NCBI GenBank assembly: GCA_010093705.1
Contig: MU006089.1
Coordinates: 1,661,561-1,725,560, forward strand
Direction: 5' to 3'
DNA: 64,000 nucleotides
DNA from: Patellaria atrata CBS 101060
Taxonomy: Eukaryota > Ascomycota > Dothideomycetes > Patellariales > Patellariaceae
Position 1 is the first letter of the stretch, and each line of letters opens with the position of its first letter. Made by a program: the position numbers and the translations under genes. The notes beneath the pieces are model-generated. The model made no database searches. It had not been told where the DNA came from and was given only the letters and a program-made list of their open reading frames with translations. Shown here piece by piece: positions 1 through 11,456 of the stretch.

Positions 1-1357
1 TTTTTTTTAAAAAAAAAAAAAGTTTGATTTGTATGCCCTCCTTGAAACATATCCAGGTGTGTCTTATTTCGCATTTTCTCTGTGTAGCACGACGTTTCTC
101 AAGGGGAAGTTGGGCTTTGTTCTCCATGCGGCTCGGATGCACACCTCACGGCCTGCAAAAGACATGGCGCAGAGGATCAAAAAAGATGACAGGCAATGGG
201 AAATCAAAGTACGACGAAAAGATTCTCAGACAAGGCAGCGATTGCGCCTGCTCCGAGAATCGCATTCTATTTCAATCATATGTACTGTATCATCACCTCA
301 GCAACTACGCATGAGATCTGACAGCGTATGCACCGGCAATAACAACACCATAGATCTCTGGTATACGTACAGTACTGTGTAGAGACCGGGTATAGGTGAT
401 ACAAGATCTATATTTGAACGAGTTGGGAAGAAAAAAAGAAAGCCTCATTGGGCAAATGACATCCCTGAGTCTCTCTGTCAGCCATACTCATCACCCCCTT
501 AGCTGCTGCTGAGGTTTCGATGAGGTTGAATATGGGGGGCTAAAGGCAACGCACACACTTACCTGAGAGGAATGTGTTAAAATCAAGAAGATAAATATTT
601 AGAGAGATGAAGTAGCATAGCGAACAAGATAAATCTATATGCTGTCTGATATTGAATTGTTTGCTTCTTCAAGTGCAGCTAAAGATTGTGCTTTTTTTCT
701 TTAGCAATCAACCAAAGGCGAACCTATTCATAGGGCACTTGGGCGATTTTGGGAGACTTTTGGAGGTTTAGCCCCGTCATTTGGCTGCTCGGGGGGACTG
801 GCAGGGGGTTCCCTCTTTTTTCGCCGGAGCCGAGTGACTTTTTCGCCTGGCCAACAATCTAAACCCAATTTTTTTTCCCTCTACCCTTCTTCCTCACACA
901 TCATAGAGGATACCAACCTCATACCTCATCCCATTTACATCCTCTATCATCGGTTTTCTGTCTCAGAGCCGATTGCATTTGGATTCGAAGTTTCTTTACC
1001 TCGAATCCTCACTTCCGACTTATCGGTAGCTTTTTTCAGCGACAGCCTCGCACTCCTTTGCTGGAGCGACGTGCGCCACGAGAGGGACTTGACAGCATTG
1101 GGTTCTTGACCTACCCGGCCGACTTTCCTTCACCATATTCAATTCACTTTTTCCCTTCTTTTTCTTCTTGAGTTAGTTCGACTCTCCCCTCAACCGAGAC
1201 CTCATAATAGCTGCTGCATCTTAAAGCAACAGTGACCCCGAAAGTTTCAAGCGTAGATCGCTCTACCTACCGCTTACAGCATCCTCTGAAACATTTGACG
1301 GCCTCCGAACATCACACTAAACGCTCTCATCAACTCAAACGCAAACCCAACTTTCTA
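1..1357. other. Upstream region and long 5' leader of eIF4G
   Basis: No gene is supported here. The first 22 bases are homopolymer T then A. Short ORFs at about 24-382 and 834-1109 have no recognisable motif and no good splice context. From about 836 to 1230 the plus strand is strongly pyrimidine-rich (runs of C/T around 866-895 and 1145-1170), as is usual for promoters and 5' leaders of highly expressed fungal genes. The eIF4G transcript therefore probably starts in this stretch and has a leader of a few hundred bases. An open frame continues upstream of the chosen ATG to a GTG at 1232, but GTG is not a normal start in fungi. Confidence 0.5.
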
Positions 1358-4300
1358 ATGACAACCTCCGTTTCTCCAGCGATAAATTCACCAACCGCCG
1401 CACAGTCAGCTCAAAACGCCACCTCATCCGCTGCATCAGGATCGACGTCGCCTTTAGCTGCTGTGCCGGCACAGCAGTCCTCAGCGCCCCTGTCCTACGC
1501 AAACGCGACCAAGAAGACGTTTTCACAAGGGCCTGACATTGCTAGGAGTACACCTCCACCCGCCGTGGGAGGTTCAACTCCGGTGCAGCATGGGAAGTCG
1601 GGCTCGATTTCGACGGTGAACGGTCAAAACCCGATTCAACCTGCTCTTCCAAACATTAGCGGTCCGACCATCGCAAAAGGTAGCGGTATCGCCAACGGCG
1701 CTTCCATCAAGCCCGATCACTCCAGGACTCAATCCAACGTGACGATAAATGCGCCTGGTGGTTCATATATACCGAACGGGAACACCACAGCTCTGCCAAG
1801 CAATAGACCAAACCTTCAGTTTGGCTCCGTAAACGCAGGTTCTTCACCAGCCTTGTCGAATATTGTCCCCCATCATACCCCGAGCGCTTCCTTGTCAGCT
1901 TCTCTGGGTAACCCTCGAGTGACCTCACCAGCAAACTCACCACAACCCATTCCTCAACCACCCGCGAGTGGAGGAAGGCCACCAACCGGTCTTCCAAACC
2001 AAGGGGCGCCAATCGCATTCGGCAACATGGGTGGTGAAGTAGGTGAACATAGTGTAAGTGAAGATTGTGGTTTCCCAAAACTCTTAAGCGAAAGCAACTC
2101 TAATGCCAAGATTCAGATGCGGCCTGTATCTATGCCTCCTCAACAACAGAACCCTGTGCCTCCTCATCCACAGCATCTTCGCCGAGAATCTTCTCAATCC
2201 GCACACGGCGATATGAGCGGTGCAGGACGAGGAGCATTTCGACCAAACACCGGACGTGGAGGGTCATATAATTCAAACTTTAACAATAATCTCCAATACT
2301 CACCGTCTCCGCAGTACCGACCCTCACCGACTCAGTCTCGGTCCAATCCTGTACCCCAGTTTCCAGGTCAAATGGGACACCCGAATTCGCCCTTCCGTCA
2401 AAATAGGACTCCAACTTTAGCTCCTGCTACAATGCAGCAACAAGCACATTTTGCGAATAATGCGCAAATGGTTCACCCTCAGTACGGGTATGCTCAGCAA
2501 CACCTTCAACCGCAACAAGTAAATACACCAATTTCTTCACCTAACGAATTTTCTGAACAACAAAACAATTCTTTTCTTTCAGCAAATGTGACGGCTTCTT
2601 CAAATAATTTTCCTTCAACCACTACCCCTATCAACCCTAAGGATTTTGCACAAAAGTTTCCTTCGCCAGATTTCTCTAATGGCGGTTTCAATCAGTATCT
2701 GACAATCCTAAAGCACCAGGGCGGTTATGGCATGCCTCCTACTTTTGATCCTACGTATGCTGCATACTACCAGACCCCTTACGGTATGATGCCTCAAGGG
2801 ATGGCTTATCCAAATCCTCCGAGTCCCCGATCGTTTTCCAACCAACCACCCCACGCACATCAAGCGTACATGCAGGGGCAGTATGCAAACATGCCTTCGG
2901 CGCATGGGATGTCACGAAGTAACTCGCAGTTATCCGAACGTCCCCCCTCGACTCTTCACCAACCCCCTACTCCAGCGGTACAAGCTGCGAATCACGTTTC
3001 TACTCCCAGTCAGACTTCTGCTAGTCCGGCGCCCAGCTCTACGTTCACGATCCCGGCTAGGACAAAGAGCAAAGGTATTGTAATTAAGAATCCTGACGGC
3101 GAGGTAGTGACATTCGACAACAAGAAGTCTGTTTCTCCAGCACCTGCTTCAAAGCCAAAATCTCCAGGTCCCGCTATCGTTTCTTCAACTCCTACTCCCA
3201 CCCCTCCCCCTCCGCGTGCCGTTCCTGAACAACAACACGTGCGGACGGAGAGTCATTCTGCTAAGACCGCTGAAGACACCAAACATGATTTCATGATGAG
3301 GGTACGAGCATCAGTTAGCGAGAATGAAGCAGAAAAGAAGCGGAAGGAAGAAGAAGAGGCCGCGAGGATTGCGAAGGAAAAGGAGGAAGCCGAGGCTAAA
3401 GCTGCGAAAGAGAGAGAAGAAGCAGAAGCCAAGGCTGCAAAGGAAAAGGAAGAAGCCGAAAAAGCTGCTGCTGAGGCTAAAGCAAAGGAAGAGGAGGAGA
3501 AGGCTAAGAAAGAAGCTGAAGAGAAGAAGAAGCGCGAAGATGAAGAATTTGAGCGTATGATTGCTGAGCTAGAAGCTAAGGAACGCGAAGAAGAAGAGCG
3601 AGAGAAAGCTTTTGCCGAGAAGAAGAGGAAGCAAAAGGAAGAAGCTGATAAGAAGGCTGCTGAAGCCGCTGCTAATGCCGAAGAGGAATTGCGCCGACAA
3701 GAACGGGAAGCAGAAGCTCTTGAGGAGGCCAAACTGAAAGGCAAATCAGGCGACGGTGACAGCGCCGAATCTAAAGCAGAAGCAGAGAAGCTCTTTGCTT
3801 CTCTCAAGAAGCCTACCCTCGGTCCAGGAGCAAACGCCGCGCCCGAAAGTGGTACTTCAACCCCCGTGTCTGATACTTCGATGCCCCCTCCAGCACAGCC
3901 AGCTTCAAGGGCCGCTACCGGTAGTAAGCCGAAACCACATCCACTCAAGCTCCAGACGGATAAACCTGTTGAGCCTGCTCAACCGACAGCAGGTATGCAA
4001 GCCTTAAGGTCTGCTCGCTTCATCATGATCCAAAATGAGATCAAGTACCCAGAAGGAGTACAGTCGCCGAATCCCGCACTTATTCAAAGCTCGAAGAGTG
4101 GTAAAGGTCGTCAATATGATCTTTCCTTCTTGAAGCAGTTCCAGACGGCATACAAAGAGAAACCCTCTGTCGATTGGGATCAAAAACTCAAGGAAACTGT
4201 TGGAGATTCTTCAGACTCAGCTAGACCTCAATCAGCACGCACGCCATCTATGGGTATGGGTAGCAGACAAGGCTCCCGACCGGGCTTACCGTCCACAATG

Positions 4301-6108
4301 TCTGCTGGTGGCGTGATGGGCAATTTCGGTCAACCTGGCCGTACCTTGCCTCCTGGCACGACATCTCAAGAACGCTTCAATGCTTCTATGAGGGGTCCTC
4401 CAACTATGATCAACCCTCTGGCTTCACTCGCTAGGCAGGGCGGTGGCTTCCCTATGGGTGCTCCTCCTCCCATGTCCCGGACAAATTCTCTCCAAGCGAT
4501 GGGACAACCTAATTCCCCACGCACTAACAGCACCAGGGGCAAAGGTAGTCGACGTGGTGGTCTCGATAAGGCTCCAAGTCGTCGTGAAGAGGAACAAGCC
4601 GCTAAGACCATGCCTCTTACTGCAGGTATGGAATTGAAACCACTTGAGGTCTCATCAAGTGGTTGGAAGCCAGCAAGCATTGTCCCCAGTGCTGCTCCTC
4701 AAACCACTACTGCCAATGGACTTATGGCTCCAGATATGGTGCAACGTAAAGTCAAGGCTGCTCTCAACAAGATGACACCTGAGAACTTTGATAGGATCGC
4801 AGATCAAATTCTTGACATCGCTGCGCAATCGAAACATGAGACTGATGGACGCACATTACGACAGGTCATTCAGCTCACTTTCGAAAAAGCTTGCGATGAA
4901 GCGCATTGGGCGTCCATGTATGCTAAATTCTGCAAGCGTATGTTGGAGACTATGAACCCAGATGTCAAGGATGAGAACGTCAGAGACAAAGCTGGCAATC
5001 CTGTTGTTGGCGGAGCTCTTTTCCGGAAATACCTACTCAATAGATGTCAAGAAGAGTTCGAGCGTGGTTGGGATATCAACCTTCCCACCAAGGCCGAAGG
5101 AGAAGGCGCAGAAGCTCTCATGCTTTCGGATGAATATTACATCGCTGCTGCTGCTAAACGTCGCGGTTTAGGTCTCATCCAGTTCATTGGTGAGCTTTAC
5201 AAGCTTGGAATGTTGACACTTCGCATCATGCACGAGTGTGTGCTCAAATTGCTCAACTTTGAGGGCATGCCGGAAGAGTCTAGCGTAGAGAGCCTGGTCA
5301 AGTTACTCAGAACGATCGGTGCCACCATGGATTCCACCGACAACGGACCTAAAATGATCGCCTTGTACTTTGAACGTATCGAGAAGGTTATGGCTATGGA
5401 GGGCTTGCCAAGCAGGTTGCGCTTCATGCTTTTGGATACTGTTGATCTAAGGAAGAAGGCCTGGAGATCCAAGGAGGATTCGAAGGGTCCGAAGACTATC
5501 TCCGAAATCCATGCAGAAGCTGCTGCCGCTCAACAAGCGGCTGAAGTTGAGAGGCAGAAGATGAATCAACGTGGTGGTGGTGGTGGTGGTGGGCGTATGC
5601 CTATGGGACGTGGAGATGCTCGGTCGTTCTCTAGCGGTGGTATGATGCCGCCTCCCAGTTACTCCACCAATGTTGGCGTAGATGACCTCAGAAAGCTTTC
5701 CAAGAACGCACGGAATCTTAGTCAAGGTCCCGGCTCCTTTGGACCGTCTATGTTCGCTTCACGAAGCAGCAGTGGACGCAAAGGCCTTGCTCCTGGTGTG
5801 AGCAGAGCGGGTGAAGAGTCTGCTGCATCATCCAGGACAGCTACTCCTCCAAGCAAGGAGAAGGAATCGACTACGAGCGTCAATGCTTTCAGGTAAGCCC
5901 AGTACAATTCTCATTTCAATAATAACGGCTTAAATAACAATCGAATAGTGCACTTGCAGGTCTAGATGCTTCGGGCGAAGGTGCTGATGATGTTGCCTCT
6001 CCTCCGTCAACCGCTTCCTCCCCTCCAGTGGCCAAAACCCAACCGGCCGATATTCAAACACGATCAAAATCACCCGGCGGCGCTGCCGCTTCCACTGAAG
6101 GCGCTTAA
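1358..6108 (+). CDS. Eukaryotic translation initiation factor eIF4G
   Basis: Scaffold of the cap-binding complex eIF4F, linking eIF4E, eIF4A, eIF3 and poly(A)-binding protein during mRNA recruitment in the cytoplasm. Two exons, 1358-5892 and 5949-6108, give 1564 residues. The intron 5893-5948 starts GTAAGC and ends AATAG. The next AG (5959) would give a premature stop, whereas 5948 restores a frame ending in an acidic/proline tail. The N-terminal 640 residues are Ser/Pro/Gln/Asn-rich. Residues about 650-850 are a long Lys/Glu/Ala charged helix. YDLSFLKQF near residue 920 is the eIF4E-binding motif (Y-x4-L), with Lys where the family usually has a hydrophobic residue. Residues about 1120-1370 are the MIF4G HEAT domain that binds eIF4A. 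The C-terminal part has a Gly run and Ser/Thr-rich tail, with no MA3/W2 domain, as in fungi. ATG 1358 is the first in frame. Confidence 0.95.
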
Positions 6109-7627
6109 ATGATACCCAAAAACGTAAGGAGAGGAGAGGTTTCGCAACATCATCTACTACACGTTTCGTTCTGACATAGAGTTTCCGCTTGCGCGCATAA
6201 TACTGTATTGCATTTTCAGGGTGGGTCATTATCATCGACCACAATGTCTTAAAAAGTCTGGCATTTGCTGTTTTAGTATATTTTCCTTTTGCTCTTCCTT
6301 TACGGAGATGGGTGGTGGGTGAAATATAGACTGGCTGGTGGGTGGTCTGTATCTTTGCCGCTTTCCCCTGGTTTTTGGATGCGGGACAGGTTTATCGTCC
6401 CCTTTTCACCAGGTAAAAGGTCTACTTTCGCTGTAGCATCATATCATTCTCACGGCGGGGGATTGCAATGGTCTTTTCAAGTTCGATTCTTTCACATGTT
6501 TTATAGTTTCCATGTTTCCTTTGATCGTCTTATAAGCGTGTGCTGCACAAGTCGGGCGGTTGGGACAGGGTTGCGGAATAATGCGCTTTTCTTTCAATTT
6601 CCAGTCTTGAAAGATTTCTCTCTACATTTCCTCTTTAAGAGATCTGATCCTTGGGATATGTGATTCCTCAGATCATCTCTCTCTCTCTCTCTTATTTGAC
6701 AGTAGTAGGTATTCGCTAATTGCGACCTACTACTAAGTGCTAGATGGTGGATGGGATCCTCATGGGCTCTGTGTATAATGCTTTAATCGATATTCGGGAA
6801 TCTTTCAAATGCTATGGGATTTTGTGGTTATGTGACTCGTGATTATACATAAGTATGGGAGAGCTATTGGTTCTCATACTCAGGCAATAACAATCATAGC
6901 TACGGTAACCCTCCGAAGAGAAGATATGTGCACGACATGCTTCATGATCCTACAGTATGGTTTTCATAATTTCTGAAATTTGTTCCCCTCAAAAGGATAT
7001 GGATGACGTGCAGACCAATAAGTTTGATCGTCAGTGCCCGCATCATGGCTGCAGAGAATCCTTTTAAACTCCACAAGCAAAATTTCTCGCATATTGACTG
7101 AGCAGCGTGTCAAGGACCCTTCCCTGTGCATATATGCCACTGCTGTAATTCTATAAGGATGAGGTATGGCTGTGCTGGGATTTAGTTTGGTGGAATAATA
7201 GAGCTTTGGGGGAGGAAGTCGTAAGCATGATGTAGCTGCGTCTTTGGAAGCAGGTTTCGCGCTCATGAGATGATCGTAACTGGTACTACCTTTTTATACA
7301 TAATTAGAAGGTGCATTTAGTTACTGTACAGTAAGTAGGTATAGTACCAATGTAGGTGGGACGTCATAGCCTCCCGTCCCTCCTTCCCCACCGAGGGGAA
7401 GAGCTACCTGCTTATAGGGTTATTTGTATAAAGGAGACCGACATCACCAGCCACATCCCCGACTCTCTTAAGTTCTCCATTACCTTATCTTACCATACCT
7501 TACTCAGGCATCAAAGAAACCAGATTTATCACCTCAAGCTAATTCATCTTCACATCCTAATTCCAGTCAGGCAAAAACCACAAAGAACCAAAACACACCC
7601 AGAAGTTCAAAACTGACAACTTTCACG
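6109..7627. other. eIF4G 3' region and intergenic DNA
   Basis: This stretch holds the 3' untranslated region of eIF4G and the promoter of the next gene. A short CT-dinucleotide run lies at about 6676-6692. A 100-codon open frame on the minus strand (6964-7266) has an ATG but no recognisable domain, no signal peptide and no clear splice sites, so it is not called. From about 7440 to 7620 the plus strand is pyrimidine/CA-rich, consistent with the leader of the gene that starts at 7628. Confidence 0.5.
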
Positions 7628-8267
7628 ATGACAGACAATAACCAGAACAAAGGTACTTCCCCATTTCCTCCTTCCCCTTCCCCACCATCCCATCCCATCC
7701 CATCCCATCCCATCCCATCCCATCCCATCCCATCCCATCCCATCTAATCCCATCCCATCTAATCCCATCCCATCTAATCCCATCCCATCTAATCCCATCC
7801 CATCTAATCCCATCCCATCCCATCCCATCTAATCCCATTCCAACCTCCCCATTCCACACCTTTCTCCCACACTAACACCAACATCTCCCCCACAGGTCCC
7901 CTCAGCACCCTCGCAAGCGGCACAGGAAAAACAGCCGGCAGCGCAGTCGACACGACCGGGCGAGCTGTAGGTGGACTCACAGGCGCACTGGGCGAGGGCG
8001 TCGGTGCGGTCGGTCGCGGGGTCGGGGATACGGTTTCTGGTGTCACGGGCGGTGTTGGGGATACGGTGTCAGGTACGTGGGATGATCTTTGGGGTTTTGA
8101 AATGGGGGTTGGGTTTAAAATTGGGGGGAGTTGATATGGGAGGTAGGTTGGGTCACACGGGCTAATGCGGAATAGGAGCGGGAAAGACGGTGTCGGATAC
8201 GTCGAAGAGTGCGGGGGATAAGTTGGGGGGGAAGGAGCAGACGGGGCAGAATCCTTTGGGGTTGTGA
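7628..8267 (+). CDS. Small glycine-rich LEA-like protein
   Basis: Three exons (7628-7652, 7896-8072, 8176-8267) encode 97 residues. Exon joins keep frame and use GTACTT...CACAG and GTACGT...ATAG, with CTAAC and CTAAT branch sites. The protein starts MTDNNQNKGPLSTL and consists of near-repeats of the type G-x-VGGLTGALGEGVG / GVGDTVSG, followed by a Lys/Gly/Gln-rich hydrophilic tail ending NPLGL. It has no signal peptide, no membrane helix and no cysteine. The composition is that of the small, unstructured late-embryogenesis-abundant-like or glycine-rich proteins common in ascomycetes and often induced by stress or conidiation; that role is inference. Intron 1 (243 nt) is several times longer than other introns here because of a CCCAT satellite. 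The minus-strand ORFs across the satellite are translation artefacts of the repeat. Confidence 0.8.
7686..7838. repeat. Intronic CCCAT pentanucleotide satellite
   Basis: About 150 bases built on the 5-base unit CCCAT/CATCC. The first half is nearly pure. In 7741-7800 a higher-order 15-base unit, CATCTAATCCCATCC, stands four times in perfect tandem, and a fifth copy begins at 7801. Six CTAAT motifs occur in the array, each a match to the fungal branch-point consensus CTRAY. The array lies wholly inside intron 1 (7653-7895) of the LEA-like gene. Confidence 0.97.
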
Positions 8268-8395
8268 GGGGGAATGTAGTGGTTATGATGGGAAAGGGGG
8301 GGAAATTGTATCAGTAGGGTGATGTCGAGGGCTTGTGACTTTTATGACGTGTTGAACCTTCGTTTTGAACAATACAATTATTTCAAGGGTATGAT

Positions 8396-9380
8396 CTATT
8401 CATGCGACCATTCAGGTTTCTGCTTCGCTGCGAACGCGCCCATACCTGCTCATAGTTAGCGTTACAAAGAAGAAGCGCAAAGACGATGTCGACCCTACCG
8501 ATTTTCTGATCTTTACTCCCAAAAAGCCCATGAAACACCCTCCGCTCAAACTCCACGCCCTCCCTGACCCCCAGATCTTGACTCTTGTTGACGACTTCCT
8601 TCGCCGCCTTCACCGCTATCCGGCTATACCCCGCAATCTTCTCCGCCGTCCCGAGCGCGCCCTCCAGACACTCCTCCGGCGTCTCGAAGCACTTGGCCGC
8701 GAGCCCCCACTCAGCAGCATGCTTGCCGCTGAAGTTCTCGCCCGTCAAAATGATCTCCATAGCCTTGGACTTCCCGATAGCCTTGGTAAGCCGCTGCGAC
8801 CCACCGGCACCTGGTATGGTGCCGAGTTTGATCTCCGGCTGCCCGAGCGTCGCGCCGGCAGAAGTATACATTATATCTGCCATCATGGCGAGCTCGCAGC
8901 CGCCGCCGAGCGCGTACCCGTTCACGGCTGCTATGATTGGTTTTTTTATGGTTGTGAGGGTCGCGGTCCAGAGCTCGATGAAGTCGGTGCCGTAGGCCGT
9001 CGAGAAGGTCAGGTCCTTCATCTCTTTTATGTCGGCGCCGGCGGCGAAGGCTTTGGGGGAGCCGGTTAGCACGATCGCGCCGACGGAGGGGGTTGCGTCG
9101 AGATTTTTGAGGGCGGCGTTGAGTTCGTGGAAGAGGGGGGTGAAGAGGGCGTTGAGGGCTTTGGGGCGGTTGAGGGTTACTGGGAGGAGTGTTAGTGAGG
9201 GTGACATTTCGCTATCGAAAAGTAGCTTCACATACTTAGACCTACCCCGGGCTTGGGGTTGGAAACTTTGAGATATTCATATTCTTTCGGAGCTTCTGAG
9301 GAGTATGGTCGAACGATGCGGGGGAACGATGGAGTGACAAATCTGGAAGCGATTGCTCTGGTGGCACGTAAGCTGCTCAT
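8396..9380 (-). CDS. Mitochondrial enoyl-CoA hydratase (crotonase)
   Basis: Adds water to trans-2-enoyl-CoA in fatty-acid and branched-chain amino-acid beta-oxidation. Exons 9380-9236, 9179-8499 and 8445-8396 encode 291 residues. Intron 1 has GTATGT and a CTAAC branch site; the last coding piece restores the family C-terminus, KIG then GAFAAKQKPEWSHE. The N-terminal ~30 residues (MSSLRATRAIASRFV...RPYSS) are Arg/Ser-rich without acidic residues, a mitochondrial presequence. The crotonase core includes ITLNRPKALNAL, the oxyanion-hole stretch AFAAGADIKEM, YALGGGCELAMMADI and GQPEIKLGTIPGAGG; the last two carry the two catalytic glutamates. Length matches ECHS1-type enzymes. It is head to head with rer1, sharing a ~400-base promoter. 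Confidence 0.95.
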
Positions 9381-9777
9381 GGCGAGTGAGATGTATATCA
9401 GGTGTTCAATTGAGGCAAAGATCAAGTTCGAAATGTGAAATATTATGGAGATACATAATGAGAGAGGGTATCGTTGTAGCTTAAACCATGAATACCCGAG
9501 GTTCCCCAGAAGTTCGGGAAAAGTTCCGCATCCACGTGACTCAACCTTAGCGTCAACCTTAGCGGAGCCCTTTGAGCCTCAGTTTCAAGCCTCAGAAACA
9601 AACGGGGGGCTGAGCCAACAATTTTGAGACACGATAATTATTCTCTTATTCTCGACACCTACGGCGCCTCGTTTCAACCAACAATTCAGTCATTGACAGT
9701 CTTTCTTGGGAATACTTTTCTTCTCTTCATTCCCACACTCTCCGTTCTCTTCTTCCACACTCTCCTCGTTTGCCAAA
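9381..9777. promoter_or_regulatory. Shared divergent promoter, enoyl-CoA hydratase / rer1
   Basis: A 397-base space between two start codons facing away from each other. The rer1 side (9690-9777) is CT-rich, ending in a CAAAATGG start context. No specific operator could be recognised by eye. The assignment as a bidirectional promoter follows from gene layout alone. Confidence 0.55.
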
Positions 9778-10522
9778 ATGGATGCGCCTGAACCTGATAC
9801 CCCTTTCGCCGCAGTGAGCGCGCAGACAACGCGATATGGACGGGTAAGAAGCAAATACAGAGTGGGCATTAACTTACTGTCATCGCTAATGATTCCGCGT
9901 AAGATATATCAATCCTACCTCGATAGATCGACACCGTTTCGTACCTACAGATGGGCGAGCACGGGTACACTGCTTTTTCTCTTCTTCCTCAGAATAGTAT
10001 TTGCGCAAGGCTGGTATATCGGTAAAACAGACACAGTATCGCTTAGTGATTATATCTAACATATGTGTGAAGTCGCATATTCACTCGGCATATATCTCCT
10101 CAATTTGTTCCTCGCTTTCATATCCCCGAAATTCGACCCTTCTTTGGAACAAGATGAAGGCATGGAAGACGGGACCGCTGGTGGACTACCAACTAAAGAG
10201 GAAGAGGAATTTAGACCATTTGTGCGACGGCTGCCGGAGTTCAAGTTTTGGTATTCGGCCACCAGGGCAATTACGATCGGCTTCTTCTGCAGCTGGTTCG
10301 AGATCTTCAACCTTCCGGTATTCTGGCCCGTTCTGGTCATGTACTGGTTGATCCTCGTCTTCTTGACCAGTGCGTACCATTCTTCTTCTTATTGAGTTTG
10401 TCATGTGGATACATTGCTGAATACAGAAATCCATAGTGAGGAGACAGATCCAGCACATGATCAAGTACCGCTACGTCCCATTCACAGTCGGCAAGAAGCG
10501 ATTCTCTGGCCCCAACCATTAA
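9778..10522 (+). CDS. rer1: Rer1, ER-Golgi retrieval receptor
   Basis: Membrane receptor in the early Golgi that returns escaped ER membrane proteins to the ER in COPI vesicles. Exons 9778-9843, 9904-10021, 10073-10369 and 10437-10522 encode 188 residues, the usual family length. Introns are 60, 51 and 67 nt with standard ends. Conserved family stretches are IYQSYLDRSTPFRTYRW, LGIYLLNLFLAFISPKFDP, EFRPFVRRLPEFKFW and, in the last exon, MIKYRYVPFTVGKKRFSG. Four hydrophobic segments are visible (about residues 45-62, 65-85, 125-142 and 145-162). A cytosolic acidic loop (EQDEGMEDG...KEEEEF) separates the two pairs, as in yeast Rer1. Confidence 0.95.
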
Positions 10523-11456
10523 TCGTTATCATTCTCAGGATACTGGATGCGGTGGGCCTCTGGACCACGGGAGCCTTGACCACTAGCATTGCGAGCGTTT
10601 GACGGGCGCAGACTTACATTGTAGACATAGGTACTGATTTCTTCTATGTGGCCATATTTAGGCATAGGGCTGAAACGATTGAGGTGACGGATCGGCGTTG
10701 CAGAATATGACGGTAGAGCACTTAGGTGAACGTAATAATGGATGAACAACCCAGGTAACTCCTTGGAGAAAAAGTGGCAGTGGTGGCTAATACATTATTT
10801 TCAAGTCACTGACTAAGGCAACTCGGAGGCATTCATCTTGCATTCTTGCAGCATAGAAATTTTGTAATACAATCATCTCATGTTCAAACATGAGCATGAT
10901 ACCCTAGCATTTTCGACTTTGTTGTTTTCTGATTGAGCGTGAGTGATCAATGCATTTTGATTGGCTAGGGACAGGACCGTCCTACTTAAAAATTTCGCAG
11001 AATGCAACACCACAACATCCTTTAGCACATGCTTCTCACAGCTGAATCATTGGTTATCAATCCAACGTCAATACCAAGGGTCTTGAATTGCTTGCATACC
11101 CGCTGATACCGCAGTACCAGCCTTCAGGTGCTCGTAGAATTTACAATTAGGATCCGATAACACTAATTCTTAACTGAGGATAGAACCATCTGGATTTCTT
11201 CAGGAACCCTCTCCATGTGCTTGCGTTGATAGGTTGTCAGTTCCTATCTAAAATGTTGAATTCTTCATCCCACGAGGATATTAACTCTAGAACAATGAGT
11301 TCACATCGACGCTGATCCGAGATCGCTTCGGCGGGGAAAGATGGAAGAGCAGCAGTAACATATCAAGAGGGGATGCTTCATGTCTCCCTCGTAAGTATCG
11401 TCTAGAACTCTACGGAAGTCTTTTCAGCAAAGGATACTCAGATTCTGCGCGACGTT
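10523..11456. other. Intergenic region upstream of betaine-lipid synthase
   Basis: No ORF here has a recognisable domain or convincing splice structure. It contains the rer1 3' region and the promoter of the betaine-lipid synthase. Betaine-lipid synthases are induced by phosphate limitation in fungi and algae, but I saw no Pho4-type CACGTG site by eye, so no regulatory claim is made. Confidence 0.4.

Noticed and set aside
24-382. Two overlapping ORFs at the left end
   Set aside because: No domain, low coding character, and the homopolymer T/A start of the window gives no support for a gene.
3010-3083. Idea that eIF4G begins at the GTG at 1232 or has other starts
   Set aside because: GTG is not used as a normal start in fungi; ATG at 1358 is the first in frame and begins the family-like MTTSVS low-complexity N-terminus.
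3253-3948. 231-residue serine/alanine-rich ORF opposite eIF4G
   Set aside because: It is the reverse complement of the Lys/Glu-rich helix (GAA/AAG codons read as Ser/Phe/Leu); no start context or domain.
6964-7266. 100-codon minus-strand ORF downstream of eIF4G
   Set aside because: ATG present, but composition is unremarkable, with no domain, no splice partners and no recognisable relative.
7607-8046. Three minus-strand ORFs rich in Met-Gly-Trp-Asp-Gly repeats
   Set aside because: They are translations of the CCCAT satellite and the GC-rich exon on the opposite strand; the splice-supported gene is on the plus strand.
8530-9069. Plus-strand ORFs of 179 and 136 codons across the enoyl-CoA hydratase gene
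   Set aside because: Shadow frames of the GC-rich coding region; the minus-strand frame has catalytic motifs and matching introns.
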